Shown: positions 11,970-23,719 of the stretch, piece after piece
How the letters are laid out: each line of letters opens with the position of its first letter
Position numbering within the stretch: the first letter of the stretch is position 1
DNA from: Helopsaltes ochotensis
Taxonomy: Eukaryota; Chordata; Aves; Passeriformes; Locustellidae
Direction: 5' to 3'
Length of the DNA stretch: 64,000 nt
Assembly (NCBI GenBank): GCA_013400155.1
Contig: VXBM01000212.1
Location: 459,597-523,596, forward strand
Notes under the pieces: model-generated
Told to the model about the DNA's origin: nothing
Databases searched by the model: none
Seen by the model: the letters and a program-made list of their open reading frames with translations, nothing else
Program-made: the position numbers and the translations under genes

Positions 11970-14900
11970 TTTCTAACCCGTCATGGAGAAAATAAAACAC
12001 TATTGCAACATCAACCTTTTTGAGTACCACACCTAATTTATTCTTGGAGGATGCCATACAATTTCTGACTGCTTACAGGCTGCTTAAAATTGAAAGATCC
12101 AATAGAAAAAGATGAGATATTTTGGCTGAAGGCCAGTGTATTTATGCCAAAGATAAATTTGCACATGGAAGGTGTAAAAGCAGTAAGGAAAACAGAAGAC
12201 AAAGGCAATGAAGATGAATTAGCTAATTAAACTTGAAGTAATCATTGTCAGCCTTTAAGTCTTATTATGTAAAAGAATGAATATTTCTAGTTTGATGTAA
12301 CAGGAAAAATATATCTGCAAGTTTTTTCTTGGCACACTACATGAATCTGATGCTTTAACTGGGTACCTAAGACGGTAAATATAAAAGTACCAGCAAAGTT
12401 TTTAAAAATATGATTGATTACTCCTTTTTTGAAATCAAGTCCCAGCTCTTAAACTGAGTTTACATATTAGAAAATTTATATGTAAAAGGACATGCTTATA
12501 AGTGACAATGTACCATTGTCTCTTTATTCAGTGTCCTTTAACTGCAGTTAATGGTGGCTGTATTGACAAAAAAACCCTTTAACTGCTACACTTCTAAGGC
12601 AAATGAATTGATGGAGGACTTGACTGTATTTGCATACATTTGTCCTCTATTAAAAACAGATTTCAAAACTTAGAAATTGGTACTTTGCCAGTATTTTCTT
12701 TTCTGTGTTATTGTTAATGGCCGGAATTTGACCCAGTTATCAGATTTAATAGACTCTCTAAACCTGGGAGATATATTTCCAAGATGAACATAAAGAAAAC
12801 TGAATGAGAAAATGACAAAACAAGCATGACATCCTAACAATGTCATTCTGTATGTCTCCGTCCTGACTATAAACATCTCTGGACTTCATTCCTCCCAGAA
12901 CAAGTTCAGTGTTTGCAGAAAACTTGTGGCTCAATAAAAATATGCCTGAGTAGAAGCTGAGGAGTGTGCCCTACATTCTTGGTCATTGCTGCATGAACAT
13001 ATTCTTTTACATATAGGATGCAACATAGATGACTTCGCAATAAGCAGAGAAATATTTTGAGCCAGAGGCAGTTAGATTTCAAAGTTGTCTCTGTTTCCCA
13101 GACATCATCCACTTTTCATAAGTTATCAACATAGACTTCAAAGGCCACATTGTGGCATTAAGGAGAAGAAAGAGAAGGCATCACATTTTAATCAATACGA
13201 AAGCCTCCTTCTTATGGTCTCTTTCAAACATGGGCACTCAGAAGCAGTTATAAAAATTGCTTTGAATCCTCTGTTCGTCTTTGAAATAAAGAATGGTGAT
13301 ACATTTCAGTATGCTGAAATTTGCAGATTTAAATTAATTTGGGGAGGATGTTTGGAATAAACACCTGAAAATTTCACAGTAATGAAAGTATTTCTCAAAG
13401 CATGAGTCATAAATGTAGCATAAAAGGGACATTTGCAGGGCACCCTGAGCAGGTTGACCTGTCTTGTGTTTGAGCTCTCCATACAGAGCAGCCTACATTT
13501 TTACTGGATTACCCAGTGGTATCTATAGAAACTGTGCACTTGCATTTACAGATCCAAAAATAAACAAGTAGGGCTACTGTTTTTTACCTGTCTCTTTTAA
13601 GAGCAGGCAATAAATAGCTCTCTTCTTCCCCTAAAAATAAAACCCAAACCATTCCTGAACATTCCCAAATGTTCAGTAAGATTAAAATAGGAGAATTCCA
13701 GGTCATCATAGAGCAATTAAGAAAGTGTCTCCATGATTTATATGTCAGAAGGAGCTAGCTTAACTTTTTTGAATTCAAAATTTACTTCTTTATTCAATTT
13801 ACTATAATTTTACACGTAAATAAAAAGACTTTCCTCAGTCAACAATGATTTAACCAGAAATTTTTAATTTTGAAAATGAGCAAATGCGATTGTCTTTTAA
13901 CTTTTTCTCGTATATTCATACCACCATTTAGTAATTACAATAAAAATATTAAAATCCTTAAGGAACAGTTTCTACTCCTGTGAACATTGGAATGAGACCA
14001 AAGGTTGTAAAATACTTTGAACAGCTCAAAATAAGAATCATATACTTACTTAATCATAATCAGTTGAAAACACTGGGCCAGGGGAAAAAAAAACCCAAAA
14101 AACAACAAATCCAGGAGAACTTGTTTCTAAGCTTCATCTTTTCTTTAATAGTTTGGAGTTTTGCTTGATTCCAGAGCAAGAGCTCCTATCTGTACTATGA
14201 TAGAAGACATTACAGGTCCTTAACTCTTGCAATCAAACCAGTCTTTCAAAAAGTGTTTTCTCCTGCCTGCAGGGATCAATTTCAATAAGTACTATCACCC
14301 TAATCCAATAGACTGCCATCTTTTATTGCAACACACAGGGAAGGCTGGAATCAAGATTTTAATTTCTACTTGCCCTACATCCCCCCCACACAGTTGTGTG
14401 TCCTTATTTTAATCTTCTCTCCCACTTGCTTTCACAGATAAAGCCTTGCTGTAATGCAGTGTGAACTGTGGTGTTCAGATACTTAAATGATCTAATGCTA
14501 TGTGACCAAAGAATGGGAGATCACACAGGAAAAAATCCTGCCAGAAGGTGTTTGATGCATGATAGACAACATCTATTTCATCTGCAATGTACAACAAAGA
14601 TTTATACAGAAGATGTCACAGGTACTGAAAGCGGGGCTTTGGCAAGGATGACAGCAGAGCTGCTCAGTCCTGTGAAGCTTAGGCACTTCTGCATCTCTGC
14701 AGAAACAAATCCTTGGGCACATGGGAACCTTTAAATGCACATGGTAGTGCTCTTCTGGGTCTTACAAGACACTGGCATTAGACAGCCACAGCCCAGGTCA
14801 TTGGTCTGCACCACTACCTCCAGGCTTAGATGTTTTGTTATATCTGAAGTCTTTGCCTTTTTGTGTAAAAACAGAAGTCCTTAGCACCTTCAGCCCTGCT

Positions 14901-15499
14901 CACTGTTAGTACCCATCAGAGACCTATTTGTGCACTCCATCACTCCTTTCAGGACCAAGCTCTTGAGTTTCTGTCCCATGGAAACCAAGATGTGGGGTTG
15001 GAGGAAAGAGCATGTGTAGATCTCATTCTGTGGCTGCATTAGGATGCAGCTGAATGGGGTCAACACCCAGATTCAGGAGCTGAAAAATGCTGCCAGCTTT
15101 CACTCAACCTTTAATTCCTTAAAAGATACCTTTAATTCCTTAAGTCATCTGGACATGACCCATATTGTTTATAAAGTCCTGCTTGATGCCTATAAATAAG
15201 TATTCTCTAATTAGTATTCTGAAAGTCAGTGTTGAGATTAACTGATTCACTTATTGGAATGATAAATGAGTCCGCTTTTAGCATCTATTGAGAAGGCAGA
15301 GACTTAGGAAAAAAAATGAACACAGAGACTGAAGCATAATGCAAGAGAACACAGAATGGCTGTGGGAATTGAAAAAATAGAGGATCCCAGCAAAATAAAA
15401 CAAGTTTTTCTTTCCAGGAAAGGAAACTCATGTTTTTCAGATTTTCATGCAGAAATGTGACCATGATAGGAAAGGGGAAGGCATTTCTTGGGTGCTTTT

Positions 15500-15575
15500 G
15501 TTTGTTTGTTGGGAGTACAGGTTTGGTTGTTTGGCTGGCTAGTTTGTTGGTTTGTGTTGGTTTTTTTTTTTTAAA
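15500..15575. repeat. GT-rich low-complexity tract
   Basis: Irregular tttg/ttgg words ending in a T-run. It is the strand-reversed equivalent of the A/C-rich tracts at 16.65, 32.6 and 49.6 kb. It produces spurious hydrophobic open frames. Confidence 0.75.
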
Positions 15576-16644
15576 CTGGAAAAAAAAAATCACAGCCCAG
15601 TATTTTAGCAAAAATTTCACTTCTTTTTCTGGAAGTGTCCGGAAATCCAGCATGCATATTTACTTATGTGACTGCTCAAGTAGGAGTGGCTGCTTTCTCA
15701 GGATCATCTAAAAAGCAAAGTTTGAACAAAAATGTCAGTTTGTGAAAGAGGAGGGTCTGCTCTATGAACTATAAAGTTTCTGGGTCAAGAGCTATCTAAA
15801 ATGATGTCAGCTCAAACTCCATCATTTGAAATAATGGGTCATTTTTAAGCTTTAAAATAGATCCATAAAACATAAGAAAATAAAAATTAATCCTGGAAAT
15901 CAATAGGAAAGCACCGAGCTTCTGAGAAGAGGGAAGGAAGTCCAAGGGGTCCAGTGGTAAGGCTGCCACCAAAGATTGCTACCTTCTTTCAGGGAAAGGA
16001 CCAACATTTAAGTTTGTACTTCTTCCTAACCTTCTCTGACAATCAGAAGAGTGATAAAGTCCTCTCCTCTCCATAGGTCCTGCTTTTTTTCATGTCCCAC
16101 TCCAATCTCACCGTGATCCAATTTCTAATTTATCAATGGAATACTGAGATCTGGGAAGATTTTAAACTACAGTTTTCAAAGTGTCCAAGACTAAGTCTGT
16201 ATAAAAGCTTTCACTGTTTCATCAATACTCACTACTATGACTCATCACTACTTTGGCAAGTAAAGAGCTGAAATATTTTCTAAGTTTTTCAAGCTTTTAA
16301 AATATGTACATAAGAATAAGAAGGATGTCAACAAATATATCAGAATAATTTCAGGTAAAAATTAGACACTTTGAGATATACCTGATATTGATGTTGGCAT
16401 TTTTTGCTGTTTTTTCATTCACCTTTTAGATTCTATCCAAGCGGGAGTAGAAAATAACTTCTGCAAAGTAAACATCTAAACTCCTTTCCAGGAAGAGAGA
16501 GTTGATGACTTCTTAAGGTCAGACAAACTGAATCTTCATACCTGTGCCTGGGATGATAGGGAAGCCCAAACACCTACATCCACATGAAATTCAGAGCTCC
16601 AAACCATGCTCTGAGGGCAAATATTGCAAAAAATATACAAGGGT

Positions 16645-16722
16645 CTCAAAGAAAAATAAAACAAACCAAAACCAAACAACAACAACAAAAACCCCAACCA
16701 AACCCAACAACAAAAAAAGCCC
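16645..16722. repeat. A/C-rich low-complexity tract
   Basis: Irregular repetition of aaac, aacc and aac units, almost free of G and T for about 70 bp. The overlapping open frames (16536-16801, both strands) are artefacts of this composition: Lys/Gln/Thr-rich on one strand, Phe/Leu/Val-rich on the other. Confidence 0.8.
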
Positions 16723-18511
16723 TTTCCTTGAAACAGGTCCCAAAATATTATGTGTATATAAAGTCTGGGCAACTGTAAGAATATTTTGCTCTGTGAAATG
16801 AAAGAACTGAGTCACACAAGGATTAACTTCAATATAGCTAGACAGGTATCCTTTCTCAAGCATTCTTGATCATCTGCAGTCCCCAGTTATGAAATGAACA
16901 TTAAAACTAATGGATGTTTAGAAAACTAGGTACAATTTTTCAGAGCCTGTTGTCACTCAAATTTCTTCTACTCTGAAATATTGTATTTGTTCTTCTATCC
17001 CACACAGGTATAAAAGAGATGTTAATAGAATACTTATGTTTGTTACTTGATTTACTTGGTAGAATTCCATAGCTTTACATTTATATGCACGTTTGAATAC
17101 AAAGAATTTTTTCTTTTGCAATATGTCTGATATGTCTTATCTCTGATCTTCTATTACATGAGATAAAAAAAAAGAAGATGGAAGAAATTGCAGACATTGT
17201 ATTATTAAGATTTCTCTGAAACCAAGCAAGTCAGGAAACTCTGAAAAAGCTTGTATTTGAGAGGATATCTGTCATAGAAATGTGGACACATCAGCAGCAA
17301 GTGGCTAATTGAATTCCAATGTTGTTTTGAATGTTCAATGTTCATATTTGCCTAAACTGTGCTAGAACAGAAATTCAAAATCTTCCAAGTGTTTTGATTT
17401 GATCCCTTTGAAGAAGTTTGATTCCCTGCCAGAAGAAATAGCCATGCTGTTCATGTTTGAAAACATCTGACTTGAAAAGATAGAAGTACTTCTAAACTGT
17501 TTTTTCTATATATAGGGGAACAGAAGTTCCAACAATTTAAAAGACTTTTTCTAGGCTTCGATAAATTTAATTCCCTTTGTCAAGCAACTTGGAAACAGGC
17601 TATTTTTTCAGTGAAAAGAAGAATTTGACAAAAATGATATGTCTAGAAAAACTTAATGGTTTGCATGATGATGTGTCATTTACACATAAATGACATTCTA
17701 GATATCCTTAAAGAAGAATCAACAAATTGTAATGTGACATTGTGACAGTCTAAAGATAAAGTCAAAAATGAAACAGATTAGATTCTGGTCTGATATGTAA
17801 CAAAAGAAGACAGCTATATCATCCTTTTGGAGAGAAAACCACAATCACTTGAACAAAAATATCCACAGAAGTGTATTCCTCTTACCTCATGGATGAATCT
17901 GTTAATTAATGAAATATGCTTTCTATTGAAAGATGTTGGTTTTGCATCATATCATTTTTTCTGCTTAAATTATCAGAAAGAGAAGCAGAATTCAGCAGGG
18001 AATCTGACAAAAGAATGCAAAAAGGCATGAGAAATAGTTTTGCAGAATTGCATTATCTTTTATTAGCTCTAAGGAGAAATGAGGTTTTGCAACTGAATTC
18101 TTAAAAATTGTATTCTCCATGTGAGTCCCACTGCAGGCAGGAGTGATAGGGCCAGAAAAGACAGTGAATAAGGAAGTTTGTGTCTCTGTCAAGGTAGATT
18201 ATTGCCTGGCTCCTGAAAGATCACTATTTTACAATGCAAAACTATGGGAAGACCTAAGGCCACCATATTTGTCATTACAGATGCCATACTACAGACCTCC
18301 TTAGGATAATTAATTTAATCAATTAGCCATTGCTACCTCACTGGCAAATTCTCTCAGTGGTGCATATCACTAAAAACATCATGATCCATTGATAGTCCCA
18401 AGCCAGAAAATGCATCAGGAGATGCTGTATCTCCCTTCTCCCATTGGCTGTGCATCACACCCCCATCCCAGTGTAGACTGCAGAGATGGCTCACGTTCCT
18501 ATGTAATTAGT

Positions 18512-18740
18512 TGTTTACCGCAGAAACAAGTCACTGAAAGCTTTTCTCAAAAAGTAAAAGAAGAGGTTTATTTCACAGAGAATTCAGCTTTCCACAGCAG
18601 GGTTACAACACTGGACAACAGCTGGTGTTTCTAACAAAGCCTGCAGCTTCTTGACAGCTGATGGAGTCTAGTGGGGCTAGACAGCAGAGTCTTCAAGGAG
18701 TGACACGGGTCTGATGGCTGCAAGCAGCTACAGTCTCTCA
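18512..18740 (-). mobile_element. Weak candidate LTR fragment
   Basis: The stretch is more GC-rich than its flanks and carries a minus-strand AATAAA polyadenylation signal at 18567-18572 near one edge, the layout of an LTR read on the minus strand. With boundaries set at TG (18512) and CA (18740), the flanking pentamers are ttagt and ttaat, a 4-of-5 match. I do not recognise the family, and the GC-rich zone continues to about 18800, so the edges are uncertain. It could equally be unique DNA. Confidence 0.25.
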
Positions 18741-18799
18741 TTAATACAGTACTCAGAGCAGACAAATATGATCCTGCCCTCCTGCTCCATGGAGTGGTT

Positions 18800-20460
18800 T
18801 ATTATTTAGAAAGCTGTCTTGAATATAAGTTGCGCTTTGCTGGTGCTTCCATACTGAGTATACCTTTTTTTGGGTTAGATTTCAGAAATGCACCAATTTC
18901 TTTGCACATACATACGCAAGCTCAGGCACACATAACTATTGATAATAGCAGCGTTCTTTAGAGGTAGCCAGATATTATCCACACAAATCTTTATTGTTTT
19001 TTAATCATCAAAACCCAAGAACTATTTAATATCAATGTTTCAGGGAAATACTATTCTGTACAATTTATTTTAAAAGTTAATTTTGTAACATTTCGGTTTG
19101 GAATTTCACAGAAAAACAACCCCCCCTCTTCTTCTTTCTAAACTGTACTTACAGATTATGATGTAGTAAGATAATAGAGGAATTAAAAGAATTCCACTGA
19201 AATTCGGATATCAGTCTAAATGCAGTTATTTGTAAAGGTTGAATTCACATACAATTGTCCCTCAGCTCTTATTTTCAGGTTCAGGCATGACTAACCAAGC
19301 AGAGAATTTGTATGTACAGCCAAGCATTTCTGTAAGCAATGTCAGCAAGAGTGACACGGAATAAATTTTTGCAGAACAATGTCCAATTGTGTCTTAATGT
19401 GCATTTTGCAATCATATTGGTTACACGATTTTACAAAATCAATTAAAAATAACCTTCACATTGCTTTGCTTAGGCTTCTACCAAGACTTTTCTTTTTTTT
19501 CTACATGAAGAATATTTTTTCATGAAAAAAATAGATAAAACAATAAAAGGTTGATAAAATCGAAGTATGGCCAGTTCCATGGAGAACGTATTCTCTATTG
19601 AAAATTCATTTTGATTGAAGATTTCTGATCAAATTCTACTATTTTTCATGAGACAGAAACTAATCTAATTTTTGGATGTTTTCTTTCCATACTTTACATA
19701 GATTTGAAGATGTCAAATCAGTTTCAAAGCAAAGAGTTGGCCATGGTTTATAATCTTGAATGTACTGGGAAAAAATTCTCACTGACTTACCTCTCCTTAA
19801 ATGTTCATTGTTTGTGCACTATAAGCCTGGTGGTTTTTGACATCAACATTGGTAGAGAAAACTTCCATGAATTAAAATGAAAGCTAGAAATGTAAAACTT
19901 CTCTCTTTTTTCTTTTTTTTTTTTTTTCTGTGAACCATGATTTTCATTCCCAACTTCCCAATGGCAATATAAACGGTACGATTTGCAGAGGCATTCATGG
20001 AAACTTGTTCCAACAACAGAAGTGAAAGTCTTCACAAGACTTTTTTCCATGTAATCTTTATTGTGTGTTTGCCAACAACCCCACACAATGACCATTTCAG
20101 TCTCATGCTCTGTGCTCTAGGGCAGAACTAGCAGAGGAACAAAGCTGGTACAGGATTCAGGAGTTAAGTGGGAAACAGTAGAAACCATATCTGTCTGAAT
20201 TAGTCTTGCCAACATTTAGGAACACATTTGATTTCTATAGAATGTTCACTAATATATATCATTATAAAATGTAGGTGAAAAAAAACCCCAAACTAAACCA
20301 AAATTCTTTCTATTTCCCTGGTTTACCGTACCTACACTACTCCTAGGTCAACAAAACAATAAATTTTGATTATTTGTGCAAACTAAATAAGGATTTCTTT
20401 CTCATTTACTTTACCCAGAATGTTGATATTTGCAGGAAAAATATTAAAAAGTTGTATTCA
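18800..20460. other. AT-rich non-coding DNA, nothing recognised
   Basis: No gene or named repeat seen apart from homopolymer runs, notably a T-run near 19910-19927. Confidence 0.6.
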
Positions 20461-20465
20461 AGAAA

Positions 20466-20602
20466 TTCAAAGAATTTCAATGGTTTGGGATGAATGGGGC
20501 TTGAAAGATCATCTTGTTCCAACTCCCTGTTATGGGCAAGCACACCCTGCACTAGACCTTGTTGCTCAAAGCACAATCCAGTCTGGTCTTGAGTGTCCCC
20601 AA
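20466..20602 (-). mobile_element. Old CR1 LINE 3'-end fragment, minus strand
   Basis: In this orientation the order of CR1 3'-terminal words is intact: a degenerate agaatttcaatgg, then cttgaaagatcatcttg, then ttccaactccctg, atgggcaagcacacc, cactagacc, ttgctcaaagc and gtcttgag. Substitutions are frequent and the terminal octamer repeats are eroded, so this looks older than the copies at 7.8 and 11.5 kb. Only about 135 bp are left. The small open frames across it are shadows. Confidence 0.85.
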
Positions 20603-20604
20603 GT

Positions 20605-23176
20605 CTTATAGGAAAATACCCTAGTTCAGAGCAGAAAGCTGGCAACTAGGATAGCCAGAAATACTGCTGATTTTATAAGCCACATTGCCTAGCAGAGTTC
20701 CACTGCCTGCAATAGGCAATTTGCTTTTTACATACACTGAGATCTAGTTCTCTCTCAGCTGCATTTTGAAGGGAGTTTCCTGCAAACTCTTTTCTCCTGA
20801 TTAGTCCATAAAGGTAAATTGGGCTTCAGTGCAAGTGTTTTGAAAAACAGCATGGAGCATGCACGAGTGATCTATTTTTCATCCAATTAGGAAAAACAAG
20901 ATGTGTCTCAGACTTCCTGCTGTGCCTTGAAACTACCTCCCATTCTTACTTGCATTCTTTATCAATTCAGCTGTGCTTCACCATTAACTCCATTGTCTTG
21001 GCAGTTTCATGTAATTTGGTGTCATTCACAGCACAGTGACTAAAGGACAAGTATGGCAAAATCTGTTTTCTGTTCAAAATTCTAACATTATAAAGAATCA
21101 TGAAATCTGTGTAGAGTTTTGCAAGAGTTCATTGTCAGCCAAGCCACGGTGGCCTACCACTCTACCTTGTCTTTGGGTTTCTCTTAGACTTTTGAGACTT
21201 TTCTTTCCTGCTTCAGCTTTGTTTTTATATTTGAAGAGAGCAATGCATTAGAGCATTGGTATGTTCTCACACTCAAGCTGCTCTGCTGATACACACTTGA
21301 TGAGAGGGAAGTTTACATGGGATAAAATTTATAGAGCTGTAGTCCCTGGTATTTTCCCCATCAGACACATACAACTGGAGTTTCCCATACAACTGACTAA
21401 AAGAAAGTGCTGATTTTTCCCTATTAAAATCCTTTATGCAGTTGCATAGGCCAAGAACTTCACAGTGTTTCTTTTTATTTCCTGTAGTAAGTGTGAAGGC
21501 TGAAACCTACATTTGCAATTGGAAATTTCCATGCCACCTTCTCTCTCCTGTAACACCAAACTTAATTAACTTCTGTTTGGTTAGTATTTTTTTCAGCTAG
21601 TACCTCAACATTTTGATATGAGGTCCTGAAAAAATTGAACACTCAGCTTGGTATCAAAGATAATTTTTGAGTCTTCAGTCTAACCCTTGTATTTCCAACA
21701 GATTTTACATTCTGACATTTTCAGGCAGTGTAATATAACCTACACTGTGCAATCTATCTAATGACAAATACCAAAGGTGAATACACGTTTTCAAAATTTA
21801 TGTGAGATCTATAGTTAGGAAAGAGCAACATTTTTTTTCTTCTCCTTCATGAAAAGAAAGAAAAATTGTTTTCCTTGATTTCACTTTAGATGTTGTATTT
21901 TTCCTAAATTAGATAAAGAAAATTTTGTACTTTATTTGGAGGATAAAAAAAATAACCACCATGTTTAACTTTGCTTATCTTCTGTTTTGTCAAAGCTAAT
22001 GAAGAAAATTGCATGATGTTCTCTTGCATTGGCTTTGTCTGAAAAAGTTTTTTCCAGCTTTATCTGAATTGTAATGATGCTTTGTGAAATTAAAAATTAT
22101 ATGCTGTATTTTCCCCTGTTTTATTCCTATTGCAATAAAAAACCAATTTCCATTAACTTCCTCTGGTTTGATTCCATACAATACTATAAACACTGTGGGA
22201 ATCTACCAGAAAGCCAGAAAATATCATCAGAGAAAAAATTACAATCTATCAATTACCACTTTAGTTCTGAAACATTTCCTCTCTTCTCTTTGATGGTCCT
22301 GGTGTGATGATAATATTTTATAACACAGAAGCAGGTAAAAAGCAAGTTCAATCACTTTCAGATGCTCTGGATATTCACATTAAAAAAAAAAATGCCGCTG
22401 AAAGAAAAATAGGCATTCCAGAATTGTACAGTATGTTAGGAGAAATTTGTCCAACTTCCTACGTTGCACGTAACAAAACTCACACTACTTTCATTTTCAC
22501 ACTACTTTCATTTTCCATGCGCACACACAGTTGTCCTGAGTTTTATAGAATGTTGGGTAATAGAATCAGAATTTATTTTGAAAGGATTGAAGGGTTCCAA
22601 AGAAACTCTTTGAGGTCTATTCATTGGCTGAAAGAATTTTGAAACTGCATTTCTCAACATTTATTCCAATACTTCTGGCTAATATGGTTAATCTTTTCTG
22701 GAATTAAGTCTTGGCCAAGCTCCAAGCATTATTTGTTTTATCAAAAGACTTAAACCAGCAGTCTAATATAAATACAAAAAATATAAGTGAAAAAAGCTGC
22801 AGCATTCTTTCTAAACTGGTATGTATTATAAGAAAATAACAACAAAATAATTTTCTGAACATAATGAAAAAAGGCAGGGAGATTTTAGGTCTTTAAAGTT
22901 AAAGCTCACCAAAGTTTACCAGAGTTAAGTAAGTTACTGTTTCTTCATTTGCACCTTGGTCCGCATTGCAGATTTCCCACATTCCCCTTCTTTTATTCTG
23001 TAAGAGTGGAGAACTCCAAGTTTTCTTGTTTTAAGAAATATAATACTATTTTTCAGGATCTGGTCTGCAGACATTCAGATTCTTTCTGTGTCATGGAGGC
23101 AGAACAGATAGAAACCTGAGTATTGACGGATTGGATACCACATCCAGCTGGACTTTGGAGAACAAAAGATAAAAGC
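20605..23176. other. AT-rich non-coding DNA, no gene recognised
   Basis: No exon or named transposon. A perfect 17-bp tandem duplication (cacactactttcatttt) lies at 22481-22514. The longest frame, 112 codons at 22304-22642 plus, crosses that duplication and shows no domain. Confidence 0.6.
22481..22514. repeat. Perfect 17-bp tandem duplication
   Basis: The word cacactactttcatttt occurs at 22481-22497 and immediately again at 22498-22514 with no mismatch, indicating a recent slippage event. Confidence 0.95.
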
Positions 23177-23719
23177 TGATGCAGTTTAAGCCCAGCTGTC
23201 AGCTAAGTACCATACAGATGCTGTCTCACTCTCCCCTGGTGGGGAGGAGAATCAGAATGAAAAGGCAAACCTCCTGGGTTGAGATTAGAACAGTTAAATT
23301 ATTGAAACAAAATATAATAATGATTTTAGTAATAAGGAGAGGGGAAAAGAGTAACAGAACCCAAGAAAAACAAGTTGCTCGCCACCCACTGACCAATACC
23401 AAGCCTGTCCCAGAATTGTGATAGGCCCCAGTTCCAGGGAATAGCCCCAGTTTATATACTGGGTGTGGCATATGTGGTATGGAATATCCTTTTGAGCAGT
23501 TTGAATCACCATCCCAGCTATGCGCCCTCCCAGCTTTTTGTGCACCTCCTCACTAGCAGAGCAGAAGACACTGAAAAGTCCTTGACTTTGTGTGAGCAAT
23601 ACCCACAACAGCCAGAAACTTGTGTCCTATCAATATGATATTCGTACTAAATCCCAAGCACAGCCCTATACTTGCTACTAAAAAGAAAATAAACTCTGTC
23701 TTAGCCAAAACCAGGACCA
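23177..23719 (-). mobile_element. Solo LTR of an endogenous retroelement (ERVL-like)
   Basis: I recognise this as a common avian LTR type read on the minus strand. The minus strand begins near 23719 with a TGGTCCTGGTTTTGGC-like start. It passes through a TATA box (complement of 23451-23457) in the setting cccagtatataaac, and ends near 23177 after a complement of the word cccagctgtcagctaag. Length is about 543 bp. No internal retroviral genes flank it, so it is a solitary LTR, the usual product of recombination between the two LTRs of a provirus. Flanking pentamers (aaagc left, aaaaa right) do not form a clean target duplication; the right flank is an A-run that may have changed length. Assignment to ERVL rather than another ERV class is from memory. 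Open frames here are spurious. Confidence 0.8.
23449..23461 (-). promoter_or_regulatory. TATA box of the LTR promoter
   Basis: The complement reads agtatataaac, a good TATA box located roughly 260 bp into the minus-strand LTR, a sensible U3 position. Whether it is active today cannot be told from sequence. Confidence 0.6.

Larger units (their letters stand above)
11990..18500. other. AT-rich non-coding DNA, no gene recognised
   Basis: No coding exon, RNA gene or clear transposon seen. Contents that can be named are a 21-bp-period duplication at 15108-15142, GT-rich and A/C-rich tracts listed separately, and a mildly GC-richer patch at 14500-15070 without recognisable content. Open frames are at most about 120 codons. 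The longest, 15285-15653 on the minus strand, is rich in Phe, Lys and Thr because it crosses low-complexity sequence. Confidence 0.55.
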
